Assembly: GCA_028710845.1 (NCBI GenBank)
Contig: JAQTTI010000022.1
Span: forward strand, 1-12,505
Origin: Candidatus Omnitrophota bacterium
GTDB taxonomy: Bacteria; Omnitrophota; Gorgyraeia; Gygaellales; Profunditerraquicolaceae
Reading direction: 5' to 3'
DNA length: 12,505 nt
The position numbers and the translations under genes are program-made. Of this stretch, positions 1-6,798 are shown in pieces. Every line of letters starts with the position of its first letter. The first letter of the stretch is position 1. The notes below the pieces were generated by a model that did not search any database, was not told where the DNA came from, and was given only the letters and a program-made list of their open reading frames with translations.

Positions 1-18
1 ATAGTAAAATTTTACTAT
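1..18. promoter_or_regulatory. Perfect 18-bp palindrome, possible operator
   Basis: Bases 1-18 (ATAGTAAAATTTTACTAT) equal their own reverse complement. The palindrome ends 5 bases upstream of a TTGACA hexamer and lies just ahead of the first gene of the cluster, a common place for a dimeric regulator site. An AT-rich palindrome can also be chance or the stem of an upstream gene's terminator. The window starts at its first base, so its full extent is unknown, and no regulator gene is visible. Confidence 0.35.
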
Positions 19-23
19 ATAAT

Positions 24-53
24 TTGACAGGCATACAACCCTTTAATTTTGAT
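24..53 (+). promoter_or_regulatory. Candidate sigma70-type promoter of the cluster
   Basis: A perfect -35 hexamer TTGACA lies at 24-29. The best -10 at acceptable spacing is TTTGAT at 48-53 (18-base spacer, 4 of 6 consensus matches). Transcription would start just upstream of the ATG at 65, leaving a very short leader. The -35 is convincing and the -10 is weak, so this is a tentative call. It is the only promoter-like site noticed ahead of the genes, which would fit a single long operon. Confidence 0.35.
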
Positions 54-64
54 AAGGTTAAATC

Positions 65-331
65 ATGGTTTGGGAAACGCAGACGGAAACTAAATTCAAG
101 AGATTGATTTCAAAGATACCTGTATTCCATCGCCACATTGCTGAAGCTGTAGTCAGGGCCCGGGCGGAAAAAACCGCCAAGGAACGCAATTGCAGCCAGG
201 TAGAGGAGTCGGATGTGGTCAGCGCATTTTTTTCCGATGTCCCTTCGCCTTTTTATAGCATGATGATCCGGATCCTTGATCAGACCGGTTTTGATTATAA
301 AAAATACGGTTTTCCTAAGAGTAAAAGCTAA
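65..331 (+). CDS. Single-domain PCP_red family protein
   Basis: An 88-residue protein whose residues 10-57 match, by recognition, the helical domain found at the C-terminus of the light-independent protochlorophyllide reductase subunit BchB/ChlB (PCP_red, PF08369). It has the pattern of a short basic helix with IP and F (KRLISKIPVFHR), then a charged helix carrying an A-x-x-R-x-x-A pattern, then an ESDVVSAFF helix. Stand-alone proteins of this size occur in many non-photosynthetic bacteria and their function is not established. Nothing here resembles the catalytic part of BchB, so this is not a chlorophyll gene. AAGG at 54-57 sits 7 bases before the ATG. The stop overlaps the next start as TAATG, suggesting translational coupling with the PanE-like gene. 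A role in the polyketide pathway is inferred only from position. Confidence 0.7.
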   Translation: MVWETQTETKFKRLISKIPVFHRHIAEAVVRARAEKTAKERNCSQVEESDVVSAFFSDVPSPFYSMMIRILDQTGFDYKKYGFPKSKS

Positions 332-1335
332 TGCGTATTGCGGTTATCGGAAGCGGTGCAATCGGTTGTTTAGTCGCAGGATACCTTAAGCAAAAAGGCG
401 AGGATGTAAGTTTAGTCGGCCGGGGCAACGCAGTCAAAGCGATTAAAGAAAAGGGGCTGACGATTACGGGAGTAAGAGGAAATTTTTTAGTCCATCCGGT
501 TATTTCCGAGACCTTAAACTATATCCCGGATTTGGCCATCCTGGCGACTAAGACGCAGGATATAGATTCTGCCTTAAAAGACAGCGCGCATCTTTTAGAA
601 AACTCTTTATTACTTACTACTCAAAACGGCATCCAGGCCGATAATATAGCTTCCAAATACGCCCCCAAAGACAATATAATTTCCAGTATTGTTATGTTCG
701 GGGCAACTTCGATTGAGCCGGGAAGGGTATTGCATAATTTCGAAGGCAGTTGGATTCTAGGCAGCTTTTTTAACCCGAATCCCACAGAATCAATGTTATC
801 TTTGAGCCTGGTTTTAAACGAAGCCTTTCCGGCTATAATCAGCGAAGATATTGTAGGAATGAAATATTTAAAGGTCTTTGTTAATGCCAATAACTGCCTG
901 CCTGCGATTATCGGCAAAAGTATGCAGGAGGTTTTCTCCGACCTGGTTATCAGCCGGATCAGCATAGCCATCTGGAAAGAGGCTTTTGAAATTTTCGATA
1001 AACTTGGGTTAAACCTGGTTTCTTTACCCGGTTTTCCGGTTGAAAATATTACTAAACTTACTTCAATGCCTAGTGACCAGGCAGCCAGCATTTTTTCCCA
1101 TCTAATGGGAAGTTTAAGCCGGGAACCTTTATACGGGTCTATATTGCAAAGTATAATGCGGGGAAAACTTTCGGAAATCGACTATATCAACGGTGAGTTT
1201 GTCCGCATTGCCGAAGAAAACAATATGCAGGCGCCTTTAAATAAAGTTTTGGTCGGGATGGTCCATGAAGTTGAAAATAGCGGCAGGTTTCTCAGCAAGA
1301 ATGAATTAATCCAGAGGACAAGCGGCCTAATTTAA
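331..1335 (+). CDS. PanE/ApbA-like 2-dehydropantoate 2-reductase family protein
   Basis: A 334-residue NAD(P)H-dependent dehydrogenase of the ketopantoate reductase family. The N-terminal Rossmann motif IAVIGSGAIGCLVAG is at residues 3-17, a TKTQD segment with conserved lysine at 73-77, and the family QNG motif at 98-100. The helical C-terminal domain carries a KxxxN catalytic motif (K181, N185, with N188 nearby). The canonical motif has a second Asn four residues after the first, and here that position is Cys, so the protein diverges slightly from E. coli PanE. It is also somewhat longer than PanE (about 300 residues). It could be genuine PanE (pantothenate synthesis, and hence CoA and the ACP arm) or a pathway reductase acting on a 2-keto or 3-keto group. 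The location in a polyketide operon and the TAATG coupling to the upstream gene favour a dedicated role, but substrate cannot be read from sequence. Confidence 0.8.
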   Translation: MRIAVIGSGAIGCLVAGYLKQKGEDVSLVGRGNAVKAIKEKGLTITGVRGNFLVHPVISETLNYIPDLAILATKTQDIDSALKDSAHLLENSLLLTTQNGIQADNIASKYAPKDNIISSIVMFGATSIEPGRVLHNFEGSWILGSFFNPNPTESMLSLSLVLNEAFPAIISEDIVGMKYLKVFVNANNCLPAIIGKSMQEVFSDLVISRISIAIWKEAFEIFDKLGLNLVSLPGFPVENITKLTSMPSDQAASIFSHLMGSLSREPLYGSILQSIMRGKLSEIDYINGEFVRIAEENNMQAPLNKVLVGMVHEVENSGRFLSKNELIQRTSGLI

Positions 1336-1336
1336 A

Positions 1337-1942
1337 ATGGAAGAAGAAAGAGAAGTAAAAACACCTTTTCCCCGCCTGAAGCTTACGGTGACCGGAGTTT
1401 TTGGGGAATGTTACCACGGTTATAAAATCGGCGATGAGATTATCCTAGATGATTTTACTCATGGGCCAAAGCATTTTTGCTTAGGCTTGGCGCATGCCCT
1501 TTTCCCGGTGGCCTATGCTTTAAGCTTTGGAGCCAAATTCGGTTTCCGCGACAACCAAAGGAGTTTATTAGTAACCTGCCCCGACGGAGGTAAGCTAGAA
1601 TTTAAGGCCGAAATACTGGATAAAAACGGTAATTTGGAAGTAGTTGCCCGCGACCCCGGACATAAAGGGCCGTCCCCTAAAAAAATGACCATCGAAGTGG
1701 TCCAGGCAAAAGGAAAATGCACTTTTGGGTATAAGGTAGGGGATAAATGGGATACCGTCGGTTTAAAATGTATCCCGGGATTCTGCGGGGCCGCATTTCA
1801 CACCGCTTTTCCCGCATTGTTTGCCCTTAATTTCGGCGCAAAATTTTTCTTTATGGAAAATCCGGACTCAATTGATACGGTAACCTGCCCCGACGGAGGT
1901 AATATAATTTTTAAGGTTGCCAGGATAGAGGAGAAGAAATAA
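1337..1942 (+). CDS. Tandem TIGR04076-like two-repeat protein
   Basis: A 201-residue protein made of two copies of a roughly 85-residue unit (about residues 13-93 and 116-196). Each copy has a GxCxxGYKxGD turn, a CxG(L/A)A(H/F)xxFPxxxALxFGAKF helix region and a VTCPDGG ending. Conserved cysteines pair up as C25/C128, C48/C150 and C81/C184, with an extra C145 in repeat two. The pattern resembles the small TIGR04076 family of unknown function, normally a single unit of about 80-95 residues. Conserved cysteines suggest metal or cofactor binding, but this is not proven. The start follows the PanE-like stop by one base and has no strong ribosome-binding site, so translation is probably coupled. 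The two repeats share an exact 23-base DNA match (1571-1593 and 1880-1902). No enzymatic function is claimed. Confidence 0.65.
   Translation: MEEEREVKTPFPRLKLTVTGVFGECYHGYKIGDEIILDDFTHGPKHFCLGLAHALFPVAYALSFGAKFGFRDNQRSLLVTCPDGGKLEFKAEILDKNGNLEVVARDPGHKGPSPKKMTIEVVQAKGKCTFGYKVGDKWDTVGLKCIPGFCGAAFHTAFPALFALNFGAKFFFMENPDSIDTVTCPDGGNIIFKVARIEEKK
1571..1902 (+). repeat. Exact 23-bp in-frame direct repeat within the duplicated gene
   Basis: Bases 1571-1593 and 1880-1902 are identical over 23 bases, starting GTAACCTGCCCC and ending GGAGGTAA. The 309-base spacing is exactly 103 codons and matches the spacing of the protein repeats. It encodes the VTCPDGG segment in both units. The surrounding DNA is much less similar, so either this segment is under strong constraint or it has been homogenised by recombination. 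Confidence 0.85.
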
Positions 1943-1946
1943 GCTA

Positions 1947-3209
1947 ATGGCTAAACGCAGAGTAGTAGTAACCGGTATTGGGGTAATTTCACCTAATGGT
2001 ATCGGTAAAGATAAAGCTTGGGAAGGTTTTTCTAGCGGTAAAAGCGGCGTGCGCAAGGTAGACGGTTTTGACGTATCGGTTTTTAACACTAAGATTGCCG
2101 CCGAAGTAAGGGATTTTGACCCTTTTAAATTAGGCCTAAAACACGAAGAAGTTATGCGAATGGACCGCTATGTGCAGTTTGGTGTAGCTGCGGGAAAAAT
2201 GGCCGTAGAAGACAGTAATCTTGATTTTTCCAAAGAAGATACTCAGCGGGTGGGAGTTTGTTTGGCAAACGCTATCTGCGGAACAAAATATATGGAAGAG
2301 GAGTTCGCTTTAGTCACCGAAGACGGACGCCAGCCGATTAATCCTGTTTTGGTCCGGCCAGATTTGTATGATGCGGCGATGTTTAATACTCCTTCGATAG
2401 AAATCAGCTCCCGGTATGGATTAAGAGGAATTTGTAATACGATTTCTACGGGCTGCACCGCGGGTACGGATTCTCTGGGTTTTGGTTTGGAAAGCATCCA
2501 GGACGCAGAGCAGGATGTGATGATCTGCGGGGCTGCCGAGGCGCCGCTTACTCCGATAACCTTCGGCGCTTTTGACGTAGTAAACGTTTTGAGTGTGCAT
2601 AATGATGAGCCTGAGAAAGCATCGCGTCCGTTTGATAATAAACGCGATGGATTTGTGTTAGGTGAAGGGGCGGGAATTTTGGTATTGGAGGAATTAAGCC
2701 ACGCCTTAAAACGCAACGCCCCAATTTACTGCGAAATTTTAGGTTTTGGCACCAGTTGCAATGCATTTCATATGACTGACCTGCCTTCCGACGGACGGGC
2801 AATGGAAACCTGTATCGGCCTGGCCTTAAAAGACGCCGGCGTTAAACCTGAGCAGATTGACCATATCAACGCGCATGGTTCGAGCACCCGGATGAATGAT
2901 ATTTTTGAAAGCAATGCCTATAAGGCGATTTTTGGCGATTATGCTTTTAAGCTTCCGATCAGTTCGTTAAAATCGATGATCGGCCATCCCTTGGCTGCAG
3001 CCAACGCTATCGAGATGACAATAGTTTCGATGATTTTTGAAAAAAATATCCTGCCGCCTACGATAAATCAGGAAGAAAAAGATCCGCAGTGCGATTTATA
3101 CTACATACCAAACCAGGCGATCCAGAAAAAAGTAAATATGATTATGAAAACCTCAAGCGGTTTCTCGGGGATTCATTCGTCACTAATCTTTAAAAGGTTC
3201 GGTGGATAA
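1947..3209 (+). CDS. Beta-ketoacyl synthase, KS-alpha of a type II PKS (FabF-like)
   Basis: A 420-residue condensing enzyme of the FabF/KS-alpha family that performs decarboxylative Claisen condensation of malonyl-ACP onto a growing chain. The full catalytic set is present: nucleophile C170 in STGCTAGTDSL, H310 in INAHGSSTRMND, K342 and H347 in SSLKSMIGHPLAAANA. Length and order fit FabF (about 410 residues). The N-terminus VVVTGIGVISPNGIG is typical, with GAGD-type glycine motifs such as VLGEGAGILVLEE at 238-250. A purine-rich GAGGAGAAG at 1928-1936 lies at the end of the preceding gene at workable distance from the ATG. What marks it as KS-alpha rather than housekeeping FabF is the immediately following, overlapping KS-like gene that lacks catalytic residues, plus the downstream ACP and aromatase. 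A fatty-acid role is less likely but cannot be excluded. Confidence 0.9.
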   Translation: MAKRRVVVTGIGVISPNGIGKDKAWEGFSSGKSGVRKVDGFDVSVFNTKIAAEVRDFDPFKLGLKHEEVMRMDRYVQFGVAAGKMAVEDSNLDFSKEDTQRVGVCLANAICGTKYMEEEFALVTEDGRQPINPVLVRPDLYDAAMFNTPSIEISSRYGLRGICNTISTGCTAGTDSLGFGLESIQDAEQDVMICGAAEAPLTPITFGAFDVVNVLSVHNDEPEKASRPFDNKRDGFVLGEGAGILVLEELSHALKRNAPIYCEILGFGTSCNAFHMTDLPSDGRAMETCIGLALKDAGVKPEQIDHINAHGSSTRMNDIFESNAYKAIFGDYAFKLPISSLKSMIGHPLAAANAIEMTIVSMIFEKNILPPTINQEEKDPQCDLYYIPNQAIQKKVNMIMKTSSGFSGIHSSLIFKRFGG

Positions 3210-4438
3210 TGGAAAAAATAGCAATTACAGGGATTGGCGTAGTAAGTCCTTCGGGAATCGGTAAAAGGCAATTCTGGGCCAATATCAAAGCCGGGCGTTC
3301 CTTTATTAAGAAAATCACCCGTTTTGATGCTTCGCTTTATCCTTCGCACATCGCCGGGCAGATCGATGACCTGGATAAATACAGCCATATATCGGAAAGG
3401 CTTTTAAAAAAAATCGACGCATTTTCGCACATGGCTTTGGTCGCTTCGGAGACGGCCCTACAGGATGCGGCTATAGATATCAAAAACGAAGACCCTAACC
3501 TGGTCGGTATTTTTCTGGGAAATGCAATCGGCGGCTGGCTTTATGCCGAAACGGAATTAAGGGATTTATACCTGGAAGGAAGGGAGGGGGTATCTCCTTA
3601 CATGGCCAGCGCCTGGTTTCCGGCTGCCCCCCAGGGACAGGTTTCCATTTACTATGGGATTAAGGGCTTCAGCAAAACAGTTGTCAGTGACAGGGCAAGT
3701 TCCCTTATGGCATTAGGTTATGCAAAAAAAGTCTTAGCCAAAAATAAATTAAATATGATCCTTGGCGGCGGCATGGAAGCTCCGGTCACTCCTTATGCGT
3801 TATTGTGCTGCAATACCTATGGAGCGCTCTCAAAAGATAATCAAAATCCAGCCGAAGCTTATCGGCCGTTTGATAAACAGCGCAACGGTTTTGTCATCGG
3901 CGAAGGCGCAGGCATAATGGTTATGGAAAGCGTGGAGCGGGCCAAAAAAAGAGGGGCAAATATATTGGGTTTAATCAGCGGCTATGGTTATTCCTGCGAC
4001 GGTATAGATAGGATTAATTGTTCGCCCGACGGAAAAGAACTGGCCAGGGCAATTAATATGGCTTTGTGCGAGGCAAGGGTCAATCCGGAAGAAATCGGCT
4101 ACATAAGTTTAGATGGCTTAGCTGTTTCGGTATGGGATGATTCCGAAATCAAGGCCTTAAAGCAGGTTTTCGGCGATAATCTGAAAAATATCCCGATAAG
4201 CTGCCCCAAATCTATGTTTGGAAATTTATTGGGAGCATCAGGCGCATTGGATATGATAATCGCTCTTTTGACTATGGAGCATGGATTAGTTGCTCCGACA
4301 TTAAATTTAGAAACCCCGGTTCTAAATGGCCTAAATTATGTTGCCAAGCAGGCAAAAGAATATAAAGTTGCCAAGTCATTGGTTATTTCGCGAGGCAGAG
4401 GCGGAATAAATTCAGTGCTTGTAGTAGAAAAACCATAA
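3209..4438 (+). CDS. KS-beta / chain-length-factor-like catalytically inactive ketosynthase
   Basis: A 409-residue paralogue of the upstream KS with the same fold landmarks (N-terminal IAITGIGVVSPSGIG, central FVIGEGAGIMVME, C-terminal SRGRGGINSVLV) but a dismantled active site. By alignment with the KS-alpha, the nucleophilic Cys is R162 (VVSDRASSLMAL), the first catalytic His is D302 (ISLDGLAVSVWDD) and the second is N339 (KSMFGNLLGASGALDM). Lys334 is kept. Actinobacterial chain-length factors have Gln at the Cys position in a closely similar context (EQAGG-like), so loss of the nucleophile with retention of the fold is the classic KS-beta signature. It should heterodimerise with KS-alpha and set chain length. 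TAATG overlap with the KS-alpha stop implies 1:1 coupled translation, as in known KS-alpha/KS-beta pairs. The Arg/Asp/Asn combination is unusual. Confidence 0.88.
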   Translation: MEKIAITGIGVVSPSGIGKRQFWANIKAGRSFIKKITRFDASLYPSHIAGQIDDLDKYSHISERLLKKIDAFSHMALVASETALQDAAIDIKNEDPNLVGIFLGNAIGGWLYAETELRDLYLEGREGVSPYMASAWFPAAPQGQVSIYYGIKGFSKTVVSDRASSLMALGYAKKVLAKNKLNMILGGGMEAPVTPYALLCCNTYGALSKDNQNPAEAYRPFDKQRNGFVIGEGAGIMVMESVERAKKRGANILGLISGYGYSCDGIDRINCSPDGKELARAINMALCEARVNPEEIGYISLDGLAVSVWDDSEIKALKQVFGDNLKNIPISCPKSMFGNLLGASGALDMIIALLTMEHGLVAPTLNLETPVLNGLNYVAKQAKEYKVAKSLVISRGRGGINSVLVVEKP

Positions 4439-4447
4439 GGAGATTAA

Positions 4448-4924
4448 ATGCGCAAATTTATTTTTGCCGTTGTCCTGTTTTTTTGTCCGGTTTTTTGCGC
4501 CGCCCAGGATAATGAAGAACAGAAACACGTCCCCTTAACCGCAGAGCGCCTTGATGCTGTTATGGAGATGATAAATAACAGGGAAAGTTTCCAGGATGTA
4601 GTTAATTTCCTGCAGCAGGATAAATACCAGGAAGCAAAAACCGTTCTTTCGGCCAGGATCGAAAAATTGCAAAAAGGTTTTGAAAACAAATGGACGATCT
4701 ATGACGGAGAACCGGGGATTCTAGATTGTTTATATTTAAGATATATGATTAATATTTTTACAGATGATATTAACGGCGCCCAGACAGATTGCGACCTGAT
4801 GGTTAAATTTTCACCCGAGACCGAGGTTTTGAGGACCAGAATGCCGGAGTTTATCAATATTGCAAGGGAAAAGCCGGAAGAATTTAAAGCCATGCTTCAA
4901 AAATCTGTCGAGCTAATCCGGTAA
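4448..4924 (+). CDS. Small exported helical protein of unknown function
   Basis: A 158-residue protein starting with a clear Sec signal peptide: basic MRK, a hydrophobic core at about 4-17, and likely signal peptidase I cleavage after A19 (FCAA|QD). The cysteines near the cleavage site do not make a lipobox. The mature part is mostly charged amphipathic helices, including a KYQEAKTVLSARIEKLQKGF segment that resembles a TPR-like helical hairpin, but no repeat consensus is firm. I do not recognise the family. AAGGAG at 4437-4442 serves the ATG. It sits 9 bases after the KS-beta stop, so it is almost surely in the operon. A periplasmic or extracellular role in handling the product is speculation. 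Confidence 0.6.
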   Translation: MRKFIFAVVLFFCPVFCAAQDNEEQKHVPLTAERLDAVMEMINNRESFQDVVNFLQQDKYQEAKTVLSARIEKLQKGFENKWTIYDGEPGILDCLYLRYMINIFTDDINGAQTDCDLMVKFSPETEVLRTRMPEFINIAREKPEEFKAMLQKSVELIR

Positions 4925-4962
4925 AATAACAGCCAGCAAAATAAACAATAGTTTTAGAAATC

Positions 4963-4970
4963 AGGGGAGG
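4963..4970 (+). promoter_or_regulatory. Strong ribosome-binding site for the radical SAM gene
   Basis: AGGGGAGG lies 5 bases before the ATG at 4976 and fixes that start. The 51-base gap before it (4925-4975) is AT-rich and shows no hairpin or cobalamin-riboswitch-like structure. Confidence 0.7.
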
Positions 4971-4975
4971 AATAA

Positions 4976-6436
4976 ATGAAAATTATTTTTGTCATGCCAA
5001 AAGTAGGGGCCTGGGCAACTCACGGGATACATCGGTCTCCTAATCAGCTATACGCCCATTGGGCTGCCTATATCAGGGAAAGGGGTTATGCTGATGTTGC
5101 CGTAATTGATGGTAAAGCTGATCAGACCTCCATGGAAGAGCTGGTCGAAAAAGTAAAAACAAAAAATCCCGATATCGTCGTTATGGGTGAACAGCTGCAT
5201 GGTTATGGCGGATACGGCGTCCTGCGGCATTTCCGTGATGCGGCAGTTGAGATAAAAAGAGCCCTTCCTAAAACTAAGATTATCGTCGGCGGCCTATGGT
5301 ATTCGGCGATGCCCGTACCTACCTTGGAGGAAAACCCGGCCATCGATTTCGTAGTCATGGGCGAGGAGGAATCTTTCGGTGATTTAATCGAGGCAATTGA
5401 TAAGAAGAAGCCTCTTAAAGACGTAGGAGGAGTAACTTCACGTATTGACGGACAAATCGTTATGGGCCCGCATAAACCGCTGATGGAAGACCTCGACAAA
5501 TTACCCCTTCCGGCTTATGATTTGTTTCCGATGGATAAATATGTAGGGCATACTTACTGGAAACCGTTTGTAGATATGGTTACCTCGCGGGGATGCCCAT
5601 CGGCATGTACCTTTTGTTATGAATGGGATCAGTTCGACCCGCGCTCTCCTTCTGATTTTCTAAAATGGCGGGCTAAATCACCCGAAAGAGTAATGGAGGA
5701 GCTAAATCTTTTACACAGAAAATACGGCGTTAAAGTCGTAGTTATCCAGGACGATAATTTTAACGTTGATCCTAAAAGAGTGCAGAAGTTTTGTGAACTT
5801 AAAAAGGCATCGAATAATCCGATTAAATGGGTATCTTTAGGCCGGGCCATCGATTGGGTTAATTGCGAATCGATACTTCCGATGATGAAGGAAAACGGTC
5901 TGTTTATGGGGGTTTTCGGCATCGAGGTTACCACTCAATCGGAGCTAAAGAAGATCGCTAAAGGGATTACAATCGAACAGATCAAAAAAACCATAGAGAT
6001 GTTCCGTAAAAATGACATTGCTATCGTCGCCGACATCATGATGGGTTTTGATTATGATACGGAAGAGATCGTCAAACAGCGTTTTGAGTTTACCGACCAG
6101 GTCGACCCGGATGTCCTCTGGGTTGGTTATGTTACTCCTGCTCCGAATTCTCCGATGTGGAGGATTGCTTTAAAGAAGCAGTGGATGGATCCTAAAAAAG
6201 TGGATTTTTCCCAATGGGATTTTCTACACCCGGTTATTCCTACAGACCATCTTACTACGCAAGACCTCGGCAGGCTAGGATCCTGGTGTATGCGGGAGTT
6301 TTTCTCGAAACCCGGAAGGATTAACAGGATCATGGAAAGTAATTTTGATCCGCTGGCTAAGCTTTGCTTCAAGGATGTTATGGACGGCATTAATAAATGG
6401 GAAGCCGCTGCTACTAAGGGTGAAGTACAGATATAA
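4976..6436 (+). CDS. B12-binding-type radical SAM protein, BchE-like class
   Basis: A 486-residue protein with the two-part layout of cobalamin-dependent radical SAM enzymes. Residues 1-150 form an alpha/beta domain (KIIFVMPK, DIVVMGEQLHG, KIIVGGLWYS, IDFVVMGEEE) like the B12-binding domain, but without a clear DxHxxG cobalamin motif, as is common in this group. Residues about 195-400 form the radical SAM barrel, with the [4Fe-4S] CxxxCxxC motif at C207, C211 and C214 (TSRGCPSACTFC), then VIQDDNF at 257-263 and an FGIEV segment at 314-318. The overall style resembles BchE-type enzymes, which carry out anaerobic oxidative cyclisation, and related methylases. In this cluster it probably performs O2-independent tailoring of the polyketide (methylation, ring closure or hydroxylation from water). 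The exact reaction cannot be deduced. Iron-sulfur radical chemistry supports an anaerobic host. Confidence 0.85.
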   Translation: MKIIFVMPKVGAWATHGIHRSPNQLYAHWAAYIRERGYADVAVIDGKADQTSMEELVEKVKTKNPDIVVMGEQLHGYGGYGVLRHFRDAAVEIKRALPKTKIIVGGLWYSAMPVPTLEENPAIDFVVMGEEESFGDLIEAIDKKKPLKDVGGVTSRIDGQIVMGPHKPLMEDLDKLPLPAYDLFPMDKYVGHTYWKPFVDMVTSRGCPSACTFCYEWDQFDPRSPSDFLKWRAKSPERVMEELNLLHRKYGVKVVVIQDDNFNVDPKRVQKFCELKKASNNPIKWVSLGRAIDWVNCESILPMMKENGLFMGVFGIEVTTQSELKKIAKGITIEQIKKTIEMFRKNDIAIVADIMMGFDYDTEEIVKQRFEFTDQVDPDVLWVGYVTPAPNSPMWRIALKKQWMDPKKVDFSQWDFLHPVIPTDHLTTQDLGRLGSWCMREFFSKPGRINRIMESNFDPLAKLCFKDVMDGINKWEAAATKGEVQI

Positions 6437-6445
6437 ATTTTAAAT

Positions 6446-6528
6446 TTAGGGGTCCTGCCACTGCGGCACCCTACCGTGCTCACTTGCGTTGCGCGCGGTG
6501 AGGGGACTCGCCTCCGTGTCACCCCTAA
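6446..6528. repeat. Structured 83-bp repeat, copy A
   Basis: A GC-rich block in an otherwise AT-rich spacer between the radical SAM and ACP genes. Its ends are a perfect 8-bp inverted repeat, TTAGGGGT (6446-6453) and ACCCCTAA (6521-6528). An internal stem CTCAC (6479-6483) / GTGAG (6498-6502) encloses a GCG-rich loop. It shares with the element at 7614-7701 the blocks GGGTCCTGCC, GCTCA, CGTT(T)GCGCGCGG, AGGG and GTCACCC in the same order and orientation. It could be a miniature mobile element, a REP-like sequence or a structured RNA element. It lacks a downstream T-run typical of a terminator. Confidence 0.75.
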
Positions 6529-6548
6529 CTTAGAAAAAATTTTTATGT

Positions 6549-6554
6549 AGGAGG
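6549..6554 (+). promoter_or_regulatory. Consensus ribosome-binding site for the ACP gene
   Basis: AGGAGG is a perfect anti-Shine-Dalgarno match, 7 bases before the ATG at 6562. It follows structured repeat A directly, so the ACP is not translationally coupled to the radical SAM gene and can be made at a high independent level, as expected for a carrier protein. Confidence 0.75.
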
Positions 6555-6561
6555 ATATCAT

Positions 6562-6798
6562 ATGGATACAAAAGCAAAAACAAAAGAAGTGTTGAGCAAT
6601 TTGTTAAAGGTAAAGATTGATGAGTTAAAGGATGATATATCCTTAATTAACTGTATTGGCGTAGATTCTACCGAAATGGTCGAGTCGGTAATCGCTTTAG
6701 AGAAATCATTCGGAGTAAAGCTTAGCCCTAAAGAAATAACCAAGAACTCGACAATTAACGACATAGCAGAGAATATTCAGTCAAAACTAAACAAATGA
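6562..6798 (+). CDS. Acyl carrier protein of the type II PKS
   Basis: A 78-residue four-helix carrier protein of typical ACP length. The phosphopantetheine attachment Ser is S36 in the GVDSTEMVE motif (compare GADSLDxVE in AcpP), followed by the acidic recognition helix and a second helix ALEKSFGVKLSPKEI. It carries the growing polyketide as a thioester to KS-alpha/KS-beta, the reductase and the cyclases. A phosphopantetheinyl transferase must come from elsewhere in the genome. The stop overlaps the start of the following cyclase as ATGA, coupling the two. The STEM context after the Ser differs from housekeeping AcpP (SLDT/SLDV), which supports a specialised role. Confidence 0.92.
   Translation: MDTKAKTKEVLSNLLKVKIDELKDDISLINCIGVDSTEMVESVIALEKSFGVKLSPKEITKNSTINDIAENIQSKLNK

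Noticed and set aside
65..331. First gene as part of a chlorophyll (bchB) locus
   Set aside because: Only the small C-terminal-type domain is present. There is no nitrogenase-like catalytic domain and no bchN or bchL nearby.
621..1091. Long antisense open frames, for example 621-1091 and 6127-6561 on the minus strand
   Set aside because: They lie within well-supported plus-strand genes, have no family resemblance or ribosome-binding site, and look like shadows of codon composition.
1947..4438. Tandem ketosynthases as a simple FabF duplication in a fatty acid operon
   Set aside because: The second copy has lost Cys and both His in the KS-beta manner, and a TcmN-like aromatase follows. No fabD, fabH, fabZ or fabI is in the window.
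4925..4975. Cobalamin riboswitch before the radical SAM gene
   Set aside because: The gap is only 51 bases, AT-rich and without the B12-box or supporting stems, far too short for that riboswitch.
6446..6540. Copy A as a rho-independent terminator
   Set aside because: The terminal arms are separated by nearly 70 bases. The following sequence has an A-run before its T-run rather than a T-tract straight after a compact GC stem, and pathway genes continue on the same strand.
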